From positions 1 to 64,000 of the forward strand of contig JAGEOH010000260.1 in the NCBI GenBank assembly GCA_032207245.1: DNA of 64,000 nucleotides, written 5' to 3'. A program made the translations under genes and the position numbers. The notes beneath the pieces were generated by a model that ran no database searches, was not told where the DNA came from, and was given only the letters and a program-made list of their open reading frames with translations. Below, one piece after another: positions 1 through 9,310 of this stretch. The stretch's first letter is position 1, and each line of letters starts with the position of its first letter. This stretch comes from Pardosa pseudoannulata. Its lineage: Eukaryota > Arthropoda > Arachnida > Araneae > Lycosidae.

Positions 1-15
1 TAATTATATTTTATT

Positions 16-31
16 GGCCCTGAAAAGGGCC
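16..31 (-). promoter_or_regulatory. Histone mRNA 3' stem-loop of the diverged H4-like gene
   Basis: Read on the minus strand this is GGCCCTTTTCAGGGCC, a 6-bp stem with a TTTC loop. It matches the stem-loop that ends replication-dependent histone mRNAs and is bound by SLBP. It lies about 40 bases after the stop codon of the H4-like frame at 73-345, where such an element belongs. An AATAAA follows directly (positions 15-10), so ordinary polyadenylation is also possible. The same 16 bases recur after each clean array copy. Confidence 0.85.
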
Positions 32-72
32 TTTTTTTCACCCATTACGGGTGACAGTGCATTAGCTCGTCA

Positions 73-345
73 TCAGAACTCGATACCTTTTTCGGCACAC
101 CGCCCTAAAACAAAGATCGACGTGACATTTCTCCGCAAGAATGCGATGTAGACTTTGTATTCTTCGACAGCTGCCCGCATCAACATTCGCCGCAAGGAAG
201 GAAATTCTAAGGTTTTCAGGCCTCGGATAAGTCGAAATATTCCTTCCTTTCGAACGAGATGTTTTATCGCTGGCCTAACATACTGGACTATCATCTTTCT
301 ACGCAGTCGACGATGCTGCTTACGAGTTAGGACTAAGACCGTCAT
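73..345 (-). CDS. Highly diverged histone H4-like protein, fuller-length form (90 aa)
   Basis: Intronless 90-codon frame. After MT it runs directly into a stretch resembling H4 from lysine 16 on: KQHRRLRRKM matches the KRHRKVLRDN region and RPAIKHLVRKEG matches the alpha-1 segment KPAIRRLARRGG. Residues about 45-72 fit alpha-2, and RRNVTSIFVLGRC fits the loop 2/alpha-3 segment KRKTVTAMDVVYA. The glycine/lysine-rich N-terminal tail (about 14 residues) is missing, so the usual H4 acetylation sites are absent. Only about a quarter of residues match canonical H4 by eye, which is remarkable for such a conserved protein, yet no stop or indel breaks the fold. A perfect histone stem-loop follows (16-31). 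An H3 relic lies divergently upstream. It could be a fast-evolving variant histone or a pseudogene that has kept its frame. Compared with the array copies, this one retains the C-terminal third. Confidence 0.7.
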   Translation of the reverse strand: MTVLVLTRKQHRRLRRKMIVQYVRPAIKHLVRKEGIFRLIRGLKTLEFPSLRRMLMRAAVEEYKVYIAFLRRNVTSIFVLGRCAEKGIEF

Positions 346-512
346 GGCGATACTGACACTTCACAAAATCTGAGCTAGCCTCCCCGATAATTACGGGCAG
401 TTATGGGGCTCCTTAGCCAGAAGGCCTTATCCCCGATCGAAAGGTAAGAAGTAAGCGAGGTGAGCTCTGTTAAGAAAAAATATAATTTTAAATTTAGAAA
501 GGAGTAATTTAG
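346..512. promoter_or_regulatory. Divergent intergenic region between H4-like (-) and H3 relic (+)
   Basis: This 167-bp spacer separates the two start codons, as in the shared H3/H4 promoter of insect histone repeats. A TATA-like AAATATAATTTT lies about 30 bases before the H3-relic ATG at 513. The segment next to the H4-like ATG (GAAGTGTCAGTATCG on the minus strand) is shared with the leader of all array copies. No clear TATA box for the H4-like side was found. Confidence 0.4.
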
Positions 513-705
513 ATGCCGGTCATTAAAAGGTGGGTAAGAGAAATCGTAAGGGCTGGTGGTTGTAGTCTTGAAACCTGCAAAATACTAAGCAGAAAGTATT
601 AATACCCTGAAAGAAAAGGAATAATTAGTAGGCACTTTTAGGTTTTACACTGGATGGAGTCTTACGATCTGATAACATCAAACATCAAACACAGTTAGGT
701 ACAAT
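513..705 (+). pseudogene. Histone H3 relic
   Basis: From the ATG at 513 the frame reads MPVIKRWVREIVRAG and stops at 600-602. H3 has P-F-Q-R-L-V-R-E-I-A-Q at the matching place, so R-x-V-R-E-I is retained. After a frameshift near 595 the next frame reads TLKEKE, a stop, then LVGTF. This matches the H3 order ALQEASEAY-LVGLF, with LVG and F in place and spacing two residues short. A third frame (about 670-700) gives KHQTQLGTI, like H3 PKDIQLARRI. The three blocks are in H3 order on one strand, divergent from the H4-like gene. The H3 N-terminal half is missing. It is broken by at least two frameshifts and a stop. Confidence 0.55.
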
Positions 706-719
706 TTCTGCTCCATAAT

Positions 720-902
720 AAAAATACACATAAATATTTTTATTTATTTTTATTATTTTATAATTTTTATTTCCTTTTTATTATTTTATATATATATATT
801 TTTTTCCACATCACAACACATCACATTTACAATACAACATAAAAGGGAAGGGGATGAAGTAATAAGAACCAATAGGAAGAGATTAAGGTAGATTATCTAT
901 TG
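720..902 (-). other. 3' UTR and A-rich tail of Jockey copy 1
   Basis: After the ORF2 stop codon there are about 90 bases of 3' UTR, then a long A/T-rich tail made mostly of AAATAAAA-type repeats on the minus strand. The same UTR and tail recur at about 16840-17029, and both run into the same H3-relic sequence (CAGAAATTGTACC). Confidence 0.6.
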
Positions 903-3582
903 TCAGGAGATCAGTGCGGCGCGAGGCCTGCGTTTCTTAGAAGGGCTGTAGTGATCGTAATCCGGAAGTTCGGCTATTATTTCATTTGGAATACTATTGA
1001 GGCTATTGTAAAAATTTTGGGATGATTTAATACAAGACTGTTTGAACGTTAACATATTGAAATCACGTCTTATTACTTCATTGGATAAATATCGATGTGC
1101 GCCTCTAACTCGCCTCATGAATTTATTTTGTACTCTTTCAATTAAATTCATATTATACTTCGCGGCAAACGACCAGACCGGAGCTGCGTAAAGAGCGGTA
1201 GGAAGGACTATTGTTTTATAAAAAAATTTTATTTTTATTACTTAAGTGTTTACTATTAAAAAGCATTTTTAAATTTTCTAATTTTCCTATCATTTTATTT
1301 TTGACTTCCGTTATGTGAGGACGCCAGGTTAGTTTTTTATCTAATATTACACCTAAATATTTTACAGAGTTTTCCCAGTTAATTGCCTCGTCGAGTAGAT
1401 ATAATCTAGGGGGAGTTTTGTAAGTACGAGTAAAATAAATAGCATTACATTTAGAGGGGTTGACTTTAATTTTCCATTTAGTAAACCAATCTTCCAGAGT
1501 GTCCAGGTGTGACTGAATGTAACTAGCAACAGAGTTAACGTGTGGGGCTGAAGCAATTATAGCCGTGTCATCCGCATACAAGGCTAGAGAAGTATAATCA
1601 TTTCTAGGAATATCATTAATATAAATATTAAACAGGGTGGGACCTAAGATGGAGCCTTGTTGAACACCTGCTGTTATTGATTTTAAAGTGGAGAAAGTGT
1701 TTTGTATGCGGACGGTGAAATGACGATCGCAAAGGTAATTGTGTAAGAAATGTATTAAAGCATCAGGCATTTTGAGCTGGATTAGTTTGTAAATGAGGCC
1801 TACATGCGAGATGCGGTCGAAAGCCTTTGCGATGTCTAAGAAGAGTGCACCAGTTGGCTTACGTGATTGTAATCCCTCGCTAGCGAGTTCCACAACACGA
1901 AGCAACTGATGAGAGGTGTTGTGCTGGTTGCGAAAACCAAATTGCTCCGGAATTAGCACATTATTTCCCTGCAGGAAGAATTGGAGGCGGTTATATATCA
2001 CTCGCTCGGCAACTTTACTGAGGCAACTCAATAGACTAATTGGGCGATAACTAGCAGGAAAAGTTAGATTAGCTTTAGGTTTGGGTATAGGACACACTAT
2101 TGCAGTTTTCCAAGCGTTTGGAAAATAATTAAATTTCATCATATAGTTAATTATTGCCGTTAAATAAATTAATATATTAGGAGGTAGGTTTTTAATGCAT
2201 CTATTTGAGATTTCGTCTATTCCAGGAGATTTATTATTTTTAAGATTTTTAATAATTAAAGCAACTTCTGCGATAGTAGCCGGAGTTAATTCATTACTTG
2301 GAGGGTTACTAAGAAAATTATTTACTGTACTAATAACCTGGCGGTCGTGATCCTCGTCTTCTAAATCCTCATTAGGCGCAAATTGAGTTTCGTAAACTTC
2401 CGCGATCGCTTCTGCTTTACCAGCCGGATCGAAAGCTACACCATTTAATCCGTGAATGGGAGGTATGCTGTTATAACCATTACCCCTCAGACGCTTCTGA
2501 AATTTCCATAAAGAATTGTCCTCGGTAGTAAGGTTACTTATGAAATCTGACCATTGTTTCTGTCTATAAATTTGAATCTTTTCTCTGACAGTCCGCTTGA
2601 GAACAAAGTACTCTTGCCTGGATGAAGGGGTACGAAGGTATTGATAAAGTTTACGTGCTGCATTTCTATTATGAATTAAATTCTTAATATGGGTAGGTAA
2701 TTTATGAACTTTAGGTTTTTTAATTATATGGGAAGAACTTTTCTTAGCTGCATTAATAGTTTCAGTTAAGTTAATTACAGCACTTTCTATACAATTAGTA
2801 GATCTAATACTAGGAAAAAATAATTTAGCAGAGGCAAGAGTTTCCTGGAACTGACGCCAATCAGTATAAGTGGTGGGCTCAGAAACTTGGGTAGTCAACT
2901 GCAGATCGATTGTCAGAAGAACTGGCAAATGATCTGAGTCAAAAATATCCAGAGTTTCAACATTACATTTAAAGGGGACATTTTTGATGAGAGCAAGGTC
3001 AATAGTGGAGGGACGTCCTGAAGAAAAATGAGTGGGGGTGGGGGGGTGAAGAAGGTTAACATCAGTATTATCGGTGACTAAATTTAGAAGCTCTCGGCCA
3101 TAATTATTATTACTATAACAGTTCCAGGCTTTGTTATGGGCATTAAAGTCACCAGCCATAACAGAGTAATTAGAATAATTAAGAATTTTAAGAATATCAT
3201 CTTTAGGGAAACCTCTACCAATTTTAAAATAAGCATTAGTTATTAGAATTTTGTTATTGTTATCAGGCAAAACCATAACAGAGTCGGACTCAAGTACGTC
3301 CGAAACAAGGTCAGATACAGCATAGTGATTGATAGATCTTTTAATATAAATGGCAAGACCACCCTGGGGTTGTCTGCCAACAGTCTCTCGATCCTTACGG
3401 TAAAGTATATAATTAGCAATGTTATACCTAATATCCGGTTTTAATTTAGTTTCCTGAATTAATACAATATCTATATCAGAATCTTCTAAATAATTCCTAA
3501 GTTCGGTAATTTTATTACCGAGGCCGTTTGCATTCCAAAATAAAATATTGAGGGTAGAGACACATTGATATTTAACCATCAT
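903..3582 (-). pseudogene. Jockey ORF2: endonuclease/reverse transcriptase, one frameshift (copy 1)
   Basis: This polyprotein makes the target-site nick and copies the element RNA. The APE-type endonuclease occupies about residues 8-230: FWNANGLG, IQETKL, AGDFNAHNKAWNC, STIDLALI and SDHLPVLL. The reverse transcriptase follows: NNKSPGIDEI, PASYRPISLLSCLSK, PEQFGFR, ALFLDIAKAFDRI, GVQQGSILGPTLFNIYIND, and the catalytic LYADDTAII. The C-terminal region contains KYLGVILD and ends ...RPRAALIS. The start used is the ATG at 3582 (MMVKYQ), which overlaps the end of ORF1 by 11 bases. An upstream TTG in frame was not used. A one-base indel in the T/A run near 1222 breaks the last ~110 codons into another frame. 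Total length is about 893 codons once the indel is discounted. Confidence 0.85.
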
Positions 3583-5366
3583 GGGGTTTGTCAAAATAAT
3601 TAGCTATAACTTCGAAAGCCATCAGGAGTTTTTGAATTGGATCATTATTTTCTTTCATAATTTTGGCTATTTCTTTAAACATATTAAGGATATCTTTAAT
3701 ATTATAGTTTTTAGTGAAGTCTACAATTAATTTAAATAATTCTCCTATACCTTCTGGATTTGAGTTATTACTATTAGAGTTATTTTCATTAGAGTTAGTT
3801 TTCTTATTAGTTTTATTTTTATCATTAGTAGGTTTAGCACTATTTGGTTTTTCATTTTTCCTTTTATCATTAGGTTTTAGGCTGCTAGTTTCTTTAGTTT
3901 TAGTTGGGGATTGAGTTTTTTCTTTAATTGGGGTAGAATTTGAGGTTATTAAACTTGAAGTTGGGATAGCTATTTTAGGATTATTACCTGGTGCGTTATT
4001 TTTTCTCTGAGCCCAAGCATTGACTGCTGGAATAGGGGCAGGGGTGAAGCTTTGAGGATTTTTAGTTTTTATTGTTTTTTAATTTGTTGGCAGGATGAGC
4101 CCTGCAACCTTTGAAGTTAGCTGTATGATTTTCTCCACAGTTTGCACATTTAAAGTTTTGGGGTTCTATATTACATTCTCTAGCTAAGTGATTTTTGGAA
4201 CATTTAAGGCATTTAGGCGTTAAGTTGCACGTTAGGGAAGAGTGACCAAACTCCTGACATCTATAACATTGGGGGATGCCTACATTATTATATTTTTCGA
4301 ATGTTACTGAAAGATAGTTAATAGTTTTAATTTTATTAATATTATCTACAAAAGCGTTTGAGACTACAGTAGCTAAGAATAATGGCATGGGCTTTTTAGT
4401 TTTACGATTTGTAAGATAAGCTATTTTTAAGGGTTCGATTTTAACTTCTTTAAGGGCTTCCTCAATATCACTAATTTCGGTGTTTACAGGGAGGCCTCTA
4501 ATAATGAATTTTTTTGGTTTATCAGATTTTAAGTCAAGGGACCTAACAGGGATTTTATTTTCGTTTAGATATTTTTGAATTTTCCTAAAGGAATCTAGAC
4601 AGTTTGTAGTTATTTGGATTTTGTTTTTATTTAATTTAGTATTTATATTACTAGATAGGGAGTGCAGAATTTTCAATAATTGTTTACAATTTGGTGGGAC
4701 CTCAACAAATAGTTGGTACGGACTTTTACGTTTAATTTCATTACCTGCAGTACTATTATTTAGAGCATTTACGTTAACATTAGCATCATTAGTTTTATTT
4801 ACATTACTACTAGTTATTTCATTAGTAATATTTTCATCATTAATTTGGGGTTCCTCAACAGTTAAACATTCAAATCTATTTTTAGTTACTATAATATTTT
4901 CATTATCAGAATCATTAGAGTTTTTTCTTTTACGTTTAGCATTTTTCTTTTCAATAATCCTGAGACAGTCGTCGTTACCTCTAATCATTTCAACATTAAA
5001 TGCACTTAAATACTTATTAATAAATTTATGCATACCATTAAAAAACATTTTAAAATAGCAATTAGACATAAAAACATGAATATCATGACAACGGTTATCA
5101 ATACAATCAAAAATTGGAATTAAAGCATCTCTTACCTTAGGCATGTCTTCATCTCGCTCGTCCAGCAGGGTCTCCACGAAGGACAGGAAGTCTTGAATTA
5201 AAGGGTAATATTCCCAATTGGAGTCGAACGTTTCTTTAAATTTAGAGTGGTAGGACACAACGTCGTCAATAACAGAACACGAAGAAGAATTCGAGCAAAT
5301 GCTCTCGTCGTCATGCACCGATCCATCGTCCATTGCTTCAGGCTCAGCATAAGCCACATCAGCCAT
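3572..5366 (-). pseudogene. Jockey ORF1: gag-like RNA-binding protein, one frameshift (copy 1)
   Basis: About 597 codons starting at ATG 5366 (MADVAYAEPEAMDD). The frame stays open upstream to 5519, but that part looks like 5' UTR. The N-terminal half is acidic then lysine/asparagine-rich. Three CCHC zinc knuckles lie at about residues 367-422 (CYRCQEFGHSSLTC, CLKCSKNHLAREC, CANCGENHTANFKGC), typical of Jockey gag proteins that coat the element RNA. An extra A in the run near 4066 shifts the frame just after the knuckles. The remaining lysine/serine/asparagine-rich C-terminal part continues in another frame to 3572. Confidence 0.8.
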
Positions 5367-5559
5367 AGTCCAGTCCGCGTCGTAAACCAGGAGCACACAC
5401 AAAAGAAAAAATATCCGTACAGCGACGGCAAGATCACCCGAGCCAAGCGGCCCAACACCACACACAGCACCGGATAAAAATAAGTAGCAACCGGAAACCA
5501 CTAATCCGCAGGAGCGCACAGGATAACGTCCTCACTCTACGAAGGCAGAGGGGGAAGTC

Positions 5560-6201
5560 TCGCCAAGTCAATACACCTTACCATACACTAGAAGCACCTA
5601 TGTGAAGCAGCGTCGGCCGCGGTCAGTACTTGGGGGGGTGAAAATCTGAAAATCCGGTTCGGAATTGGCATTAATCTTTAAAATCCCTATCTTTCCCTTA
5701 CTAAGCAAACAGTTTGCGAAATACCACGTAGTTTCCTACCAACAACGATTAGGAAAATAATAACGACATTAACAAAAATTCTATTACGGAACTTTTTGTG
5801 ACATTTGTGCATAGAGAATTCACCAATCGGTAATGCGTGCGACTCCACCCCTCCCTAGTAAGGCTTTATATAGAGCGTGATATCCAATTTTCCTACAGTA
5901 TTTTTTCTGAAGTGTCAGTATCGGCATGACGGTCATACGCCTAACTCGTAAGCAGTATCGTCGACTGCGTAGACGGAGAATAGTTGAGATGGTGAGGCCT
6001 GTGATCAAGGATCTCGTTCGGACGGTAGGGATACTACCAGTTATCAGAGCCCTTGAGACATTTGAAATTCGTTCTCTGAGGAATATGTTACTTCGAGCAT
6101 CCCTAGAAGAGTTCAGGCTTTACCGCGTTTTTTGTTAGTCGGTCATAGTGTGAGCGATTCCCACTCCTAATGGGTGGAAAAAAAAGGCCCTTTTCAGGGC
6201 C
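5560..6201 (+). repeat. Left-truncated unit of the 1.42-kb histone-derived repeat
   Basis: Begins inside the H2A relic (TCGCCAAGTCAATACACC) where Jockey copy 1 starts, and runs through the H3-like region, H4 promoter, H4-like ORF (5926-6138) and stem-loop (6186-6201). It differs at a few bases from the main array, for example a G in place of T before the G run near 5632. Confidence 0.8.
5926..6138 (+). CDS. Array-type H4-like ORF (70 aa), Asn53 variant
   Basis: Intronless frame with KQYRRLRRRRIV (like the H4 basic patch), RPVIKDLVRTVG (alpha-1) and SLRNMLLRASLEEFRLYRVF (alpha-2), then a stop. It lacks the N-terminal tail and everything after alpha-2, including the alpha-3 segment present in the 73-345 copy. 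By hand count the two forms align over 69 codons without an indel: 28 codons differ in amino acid and 17 are synonymous. The TATA box TTTATATA lies 51-44 bases before the ATG, giving a short leader. The stem-loop is at 6186-6201. This copy has Asn53 where all others have Lys53, and Glu44. Without alpha-3 a full histone fold is unlikely, so function is uncertain. Confidence 0.55.
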   Translation: MTVIRLTRKQYRRLRRRRIVEMVRPVIKDLVRTVGILPVIRALETFEIRSLRNMLLRASLEEFRLYRVFC

Positions 6202-7325
6202 AATAAAATAAAATTAGAGGGAATGCTATTTGTCGTATTGCAAAAAAGGTTTATTAAATCTTTGAATTTTGTTTATTTTCAGGGTTACTGATTCCAACTC
6301 TTAAGCTTACGTTCACTTTCGATTTTAAAAATTGGGGGAGCAAATTATTAAACGAAATTTAGACGCCGTGTCTCTTCGTGCGCAAAGTCCGAAGGACAAT
6401 TTCTAATTCGGGTTCAAATTTCTACCTTCCTGTACTTCCTAAATGTTCCTGTATTTCCGATTTTGAGTGAAAATTTCTTGGTGTTATAAATGAACAGTGC
6501 ACTTATTCAATACAGTCCACTGGTACAAAAAAAAAAAAAAAAAGATCGCTAGTGTTAATACTTCTACTTTTTGAGGGGAAGAAAATAAAAAGATAAACTT
6601 AATACGGTCCTTAGTTTTTCTCCTAGCTGATAGATGGCAGCACTATTTCAAGATAGCGGTTTAACTGTAGATTTCGTAGGAAATAAGCGAAAATCTTACA
6701 AATCTAGAAGGTGTACATTTTTTTATACCTTCCAAAAGCGATACTTTATTTTTAAATCACCTCTTTTCAAGGCGGTTCACTGTTTTAAAATGCGAATAAA
6801 ACACGAGTGAAGGGAAATTATGAACAGTTTCACTCTCCTTCAACAAACATCTGATGTTTCAAACTTTAGCAAAGAGCTTCAGTGCTGAGACTGCGAAACA
6901 GAAATGCGACCAAGATAATCAACAAGAAACTCCAGAGCTGGTGTAAGAGAGGCTCCGAAGAGACTTTCGTGAAAATCAACGATTCTCGCCAAGTCAATAC
7001 ACCTTACCATACACTAGAAGCACCTATGTGAAGCAGCGTCGGCCGCGGTCAGTACTTTGGGGGGTGAAAATCTGAAAATCCGGTTCGGAATTGGCATTAA
7101 TCTTTAAAATCCCTATCTTTCCCTTACTAAGCAAACAGTTTGCGAAATACCACGTAGTTTCCTACCAACAACGATTAGGAAAATAATAACGACATTAACA
7201 AAAATTCTATTACGGAACTTTTTGTGACATTTGTGCATAGAGAATTCACCAATCGGTAATGCGTGCGACTCCACCCCTCCCTAGTAAGGCTTTATATAGA
7301 GCGTGATATCCAATTTTCCTACAGT
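6202..7325 (+). repeat. Right-truncated unit of the 1.42-kb repeat
   Basis: Holds the spacer, H2B-like, H2A-like and H3-like relics and the TATA box, and is cut in the H4 leader (CCTACAGT) where Jockey copy 2 begins. The A run after GGTAC is unusually long here (about 17). There is no H4-like ORF in this unit. Confidence 0.8.
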
Positions 7326-7518
7326 GACTTCCCCCTCTGCCTTCGTAGAGTGAGGACGTTATCCTGTGCGCTCCTGCGGATTAGTGGTTTCCGGTTGCTA
7401 CTTATTTTTATCCGGTGCTGTGTGTGGTGTTGGGCCGCTTGGCTCGGGTGATCTTGCCGTCGCTGTACGGATATTTTTTCTCTTGTGTGTGCTCCTGGAT
7501 TACGACGCGGACTGGACT

Positions 7519-9310
7519 ATGGCTGATGTGGCTTATGCTGAGCCCGAAGCAATGGACGACGGATCTGTTCACGACGACGAGAGCGTTTGCTCGAATTCTT
7601 CCTCCTGTTCGATAATCGACGATGTTGTGTCCTTCCACACCAAATTTAAAGCGACTTACGATAGCAATTGGGAATATTACCCCTTGATTGGAGACTTCCT
7701 GTCCTTCGTGGAGACCCTACTTGATGAACGTGACGACGAGCTACCAAAGGTAAGAGAGTCTTTAATACCTATTTTTGATTGCATTGATAACCGTTGTCAT
7801 GATATTCATGTTTTTATGTCTAATTGTTATTTTAAAATGTTTTTCAATGGTATGCATAAATTTATTAATAAGTATTTAAGTGCATTTAATGTTGAAATGA
7901 TTAGAGGTAACGACGACTGTCTCAGGATTATTGAAAAGAAAAATGCTAAACGTAAAAGAAAAAACTCTAATGATTCTGATAATGAAAATATTATTGTAAC
8001 TAAAAATAGATTTGAATGTTTAACTGTTGAGGAACCCCAAAATAATGATGAAAATAATACTAATGAAATAATTAATAATAGTGTAAATAAAACTAATGAT
8101 GCTAATGTAAACGTAAATGCTCTAAATAATAGTACTGCAGGTAATGAAATTAAACGAAAAAGTCCGTACCAACTATTTGTTGAGGTCCCACCAAATTGTA
8201 AACAATTATTGAAAATTCTGCACTCCCTCTAGTAATATAAATACTAAATTAAATAAAAACAAAATCCAAATAACTACAAACTGTCTAGCTTCCTTTAGGA
8301 AAATTCAAAAATATCTAATTGAAAATAAAATCCCTGTTAGGTCCCTTGACTTAAAATCTGATAAACCAAAAAAATTCATTATTAGAGGCCTCCCTGTAAA
8401 CACCGAAATTAGTGATATTGAGGAAGCCCTTAAAGAAGTTAAAATCGAACCCTTAAAAATAGCTTATCTTACAAATCGTAAAACTAAAAAGCCCATGCCA
8501 TTATTCTTAGCTACTGTAGTCTCAAACGCTTTTGTAGATAATATTAATAAAATTAAAACTATTAACTATCTTTCAGTAACATTCGAAAAATATAATAATG
8601 TAGGCATCCCCCAATGTTATAGATGTCAGGAGTTTGGTCACTCTTCCCTAACTTGCAACTTAACCCCTAAATGCCTTAAATGTTCCAAAAATCACTTAGC
8701 TAGAGAATGTAATATAGAACCCCAAAACTTTAAATGTGCAAACTGTGGAGAAAATCATACAGCTAACTTCAAAGGTTGCAGGGCTCATCCTGCCAACAAA
8801 TTAAAAAACAATAAAACTAAAAATCCTCAAAGCTTCACCCCTGCCCCTATTCCAGCAGTCAATGCTTGGGCTCAGAGAAAAAATAACGCACCAGGTAATA
8901 ATCCTAAAATAGCTATCCCAACTTCAAGTTTAATAACCTCAAATTCTACCCCAATTAAAGAAAAAACTCAATCCCCAACTAAAACTAAAGAAACTAGCAG
9001 CCTAAAACCTAATGATAAAAGGAAAAATGAAAAATCAAATAGTGCTAAACCTACTAATGATAAAAATAAAACTAATAAGAAAACTAACTCTAATGAAAAT
9101 AACTCTAATAGTAATAACTCAAATCCAGAAGGTATAGGAGAATTATTTAAATTAATTGTAGACTTCACTAAAAACTATAATATTAAAGATATCCTTAATA
9201 TGTTTAAAGAAATAGCCAAAATTATGAAAGAAAATAATGATCCAATTCAAAAACTCCTGATGGCTTTCGAAGTTATAGCTAATTATTTTGACAAACCCCA
9301 TGATGGTTAA
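7519..9310 (+). pseudogene. Jockey ORF1: gag-like protein, one frameshift (copy 2)
   Basis: Starts at ATG 7519 (MADVAYAEPEAMDD) and ends ...KPHDG at 9310. A two-base deletion near 8228, relative to copy 1, creates an early TAG. The frame resumes and is open from about 8233 to the end, including the three zinc knuckles (about 8614-8790). Here the junction after the knuckles (NNKTKNPQSF) is in frame, which shows that the frameshift of copy 1 at that place is a private change. Confidence 0.8.

Larger units (their letters stand above)
720..5559 (-). mobile_element. Jockey-like non-LTR retrotransposon, copy 1, near full length
   Basis: A 4.8-kb element on the minus strand: 5' UTR (5559-5367), ORF1 with zinc knuckles, ORF2 with endonuclease and reverse transcriptase, 3' UTR and an A-rich tail (about 811-720). 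There are no LTRs. The 5' end (GACTTCCCCCTCTGCC) is the same as in copy 2 at 7326. Each ORF has one single-base frameshift in a homopolymer, so this copy is either recently inactivated or carries sequencing errors. It is inserted in the histone-derived repeat: the 5' end abuts H2A-relic sequence, and the 3' tail abuts the H3 relic at about 719. Confidence 0.85.

Noticed and set aside
3714..5058. Plus-strand ORFs rich in Leu/Phe opposite Jockey ORF1
   Set aside because: Shadows of the lysine/asparagine-rich ORF1 on the other strand.
5367..5519. Upstream extension of Jockey ORF1 (MRSCGLVV...) with a hydrophobic stretch that could pass for a signal peptide
   Set aside because: Gag-like ORF1 proteins are not secreted, and the downstream ATG (MADVAYAEPE) fits better. 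The extension is open in both copies simply because they are near-identical.
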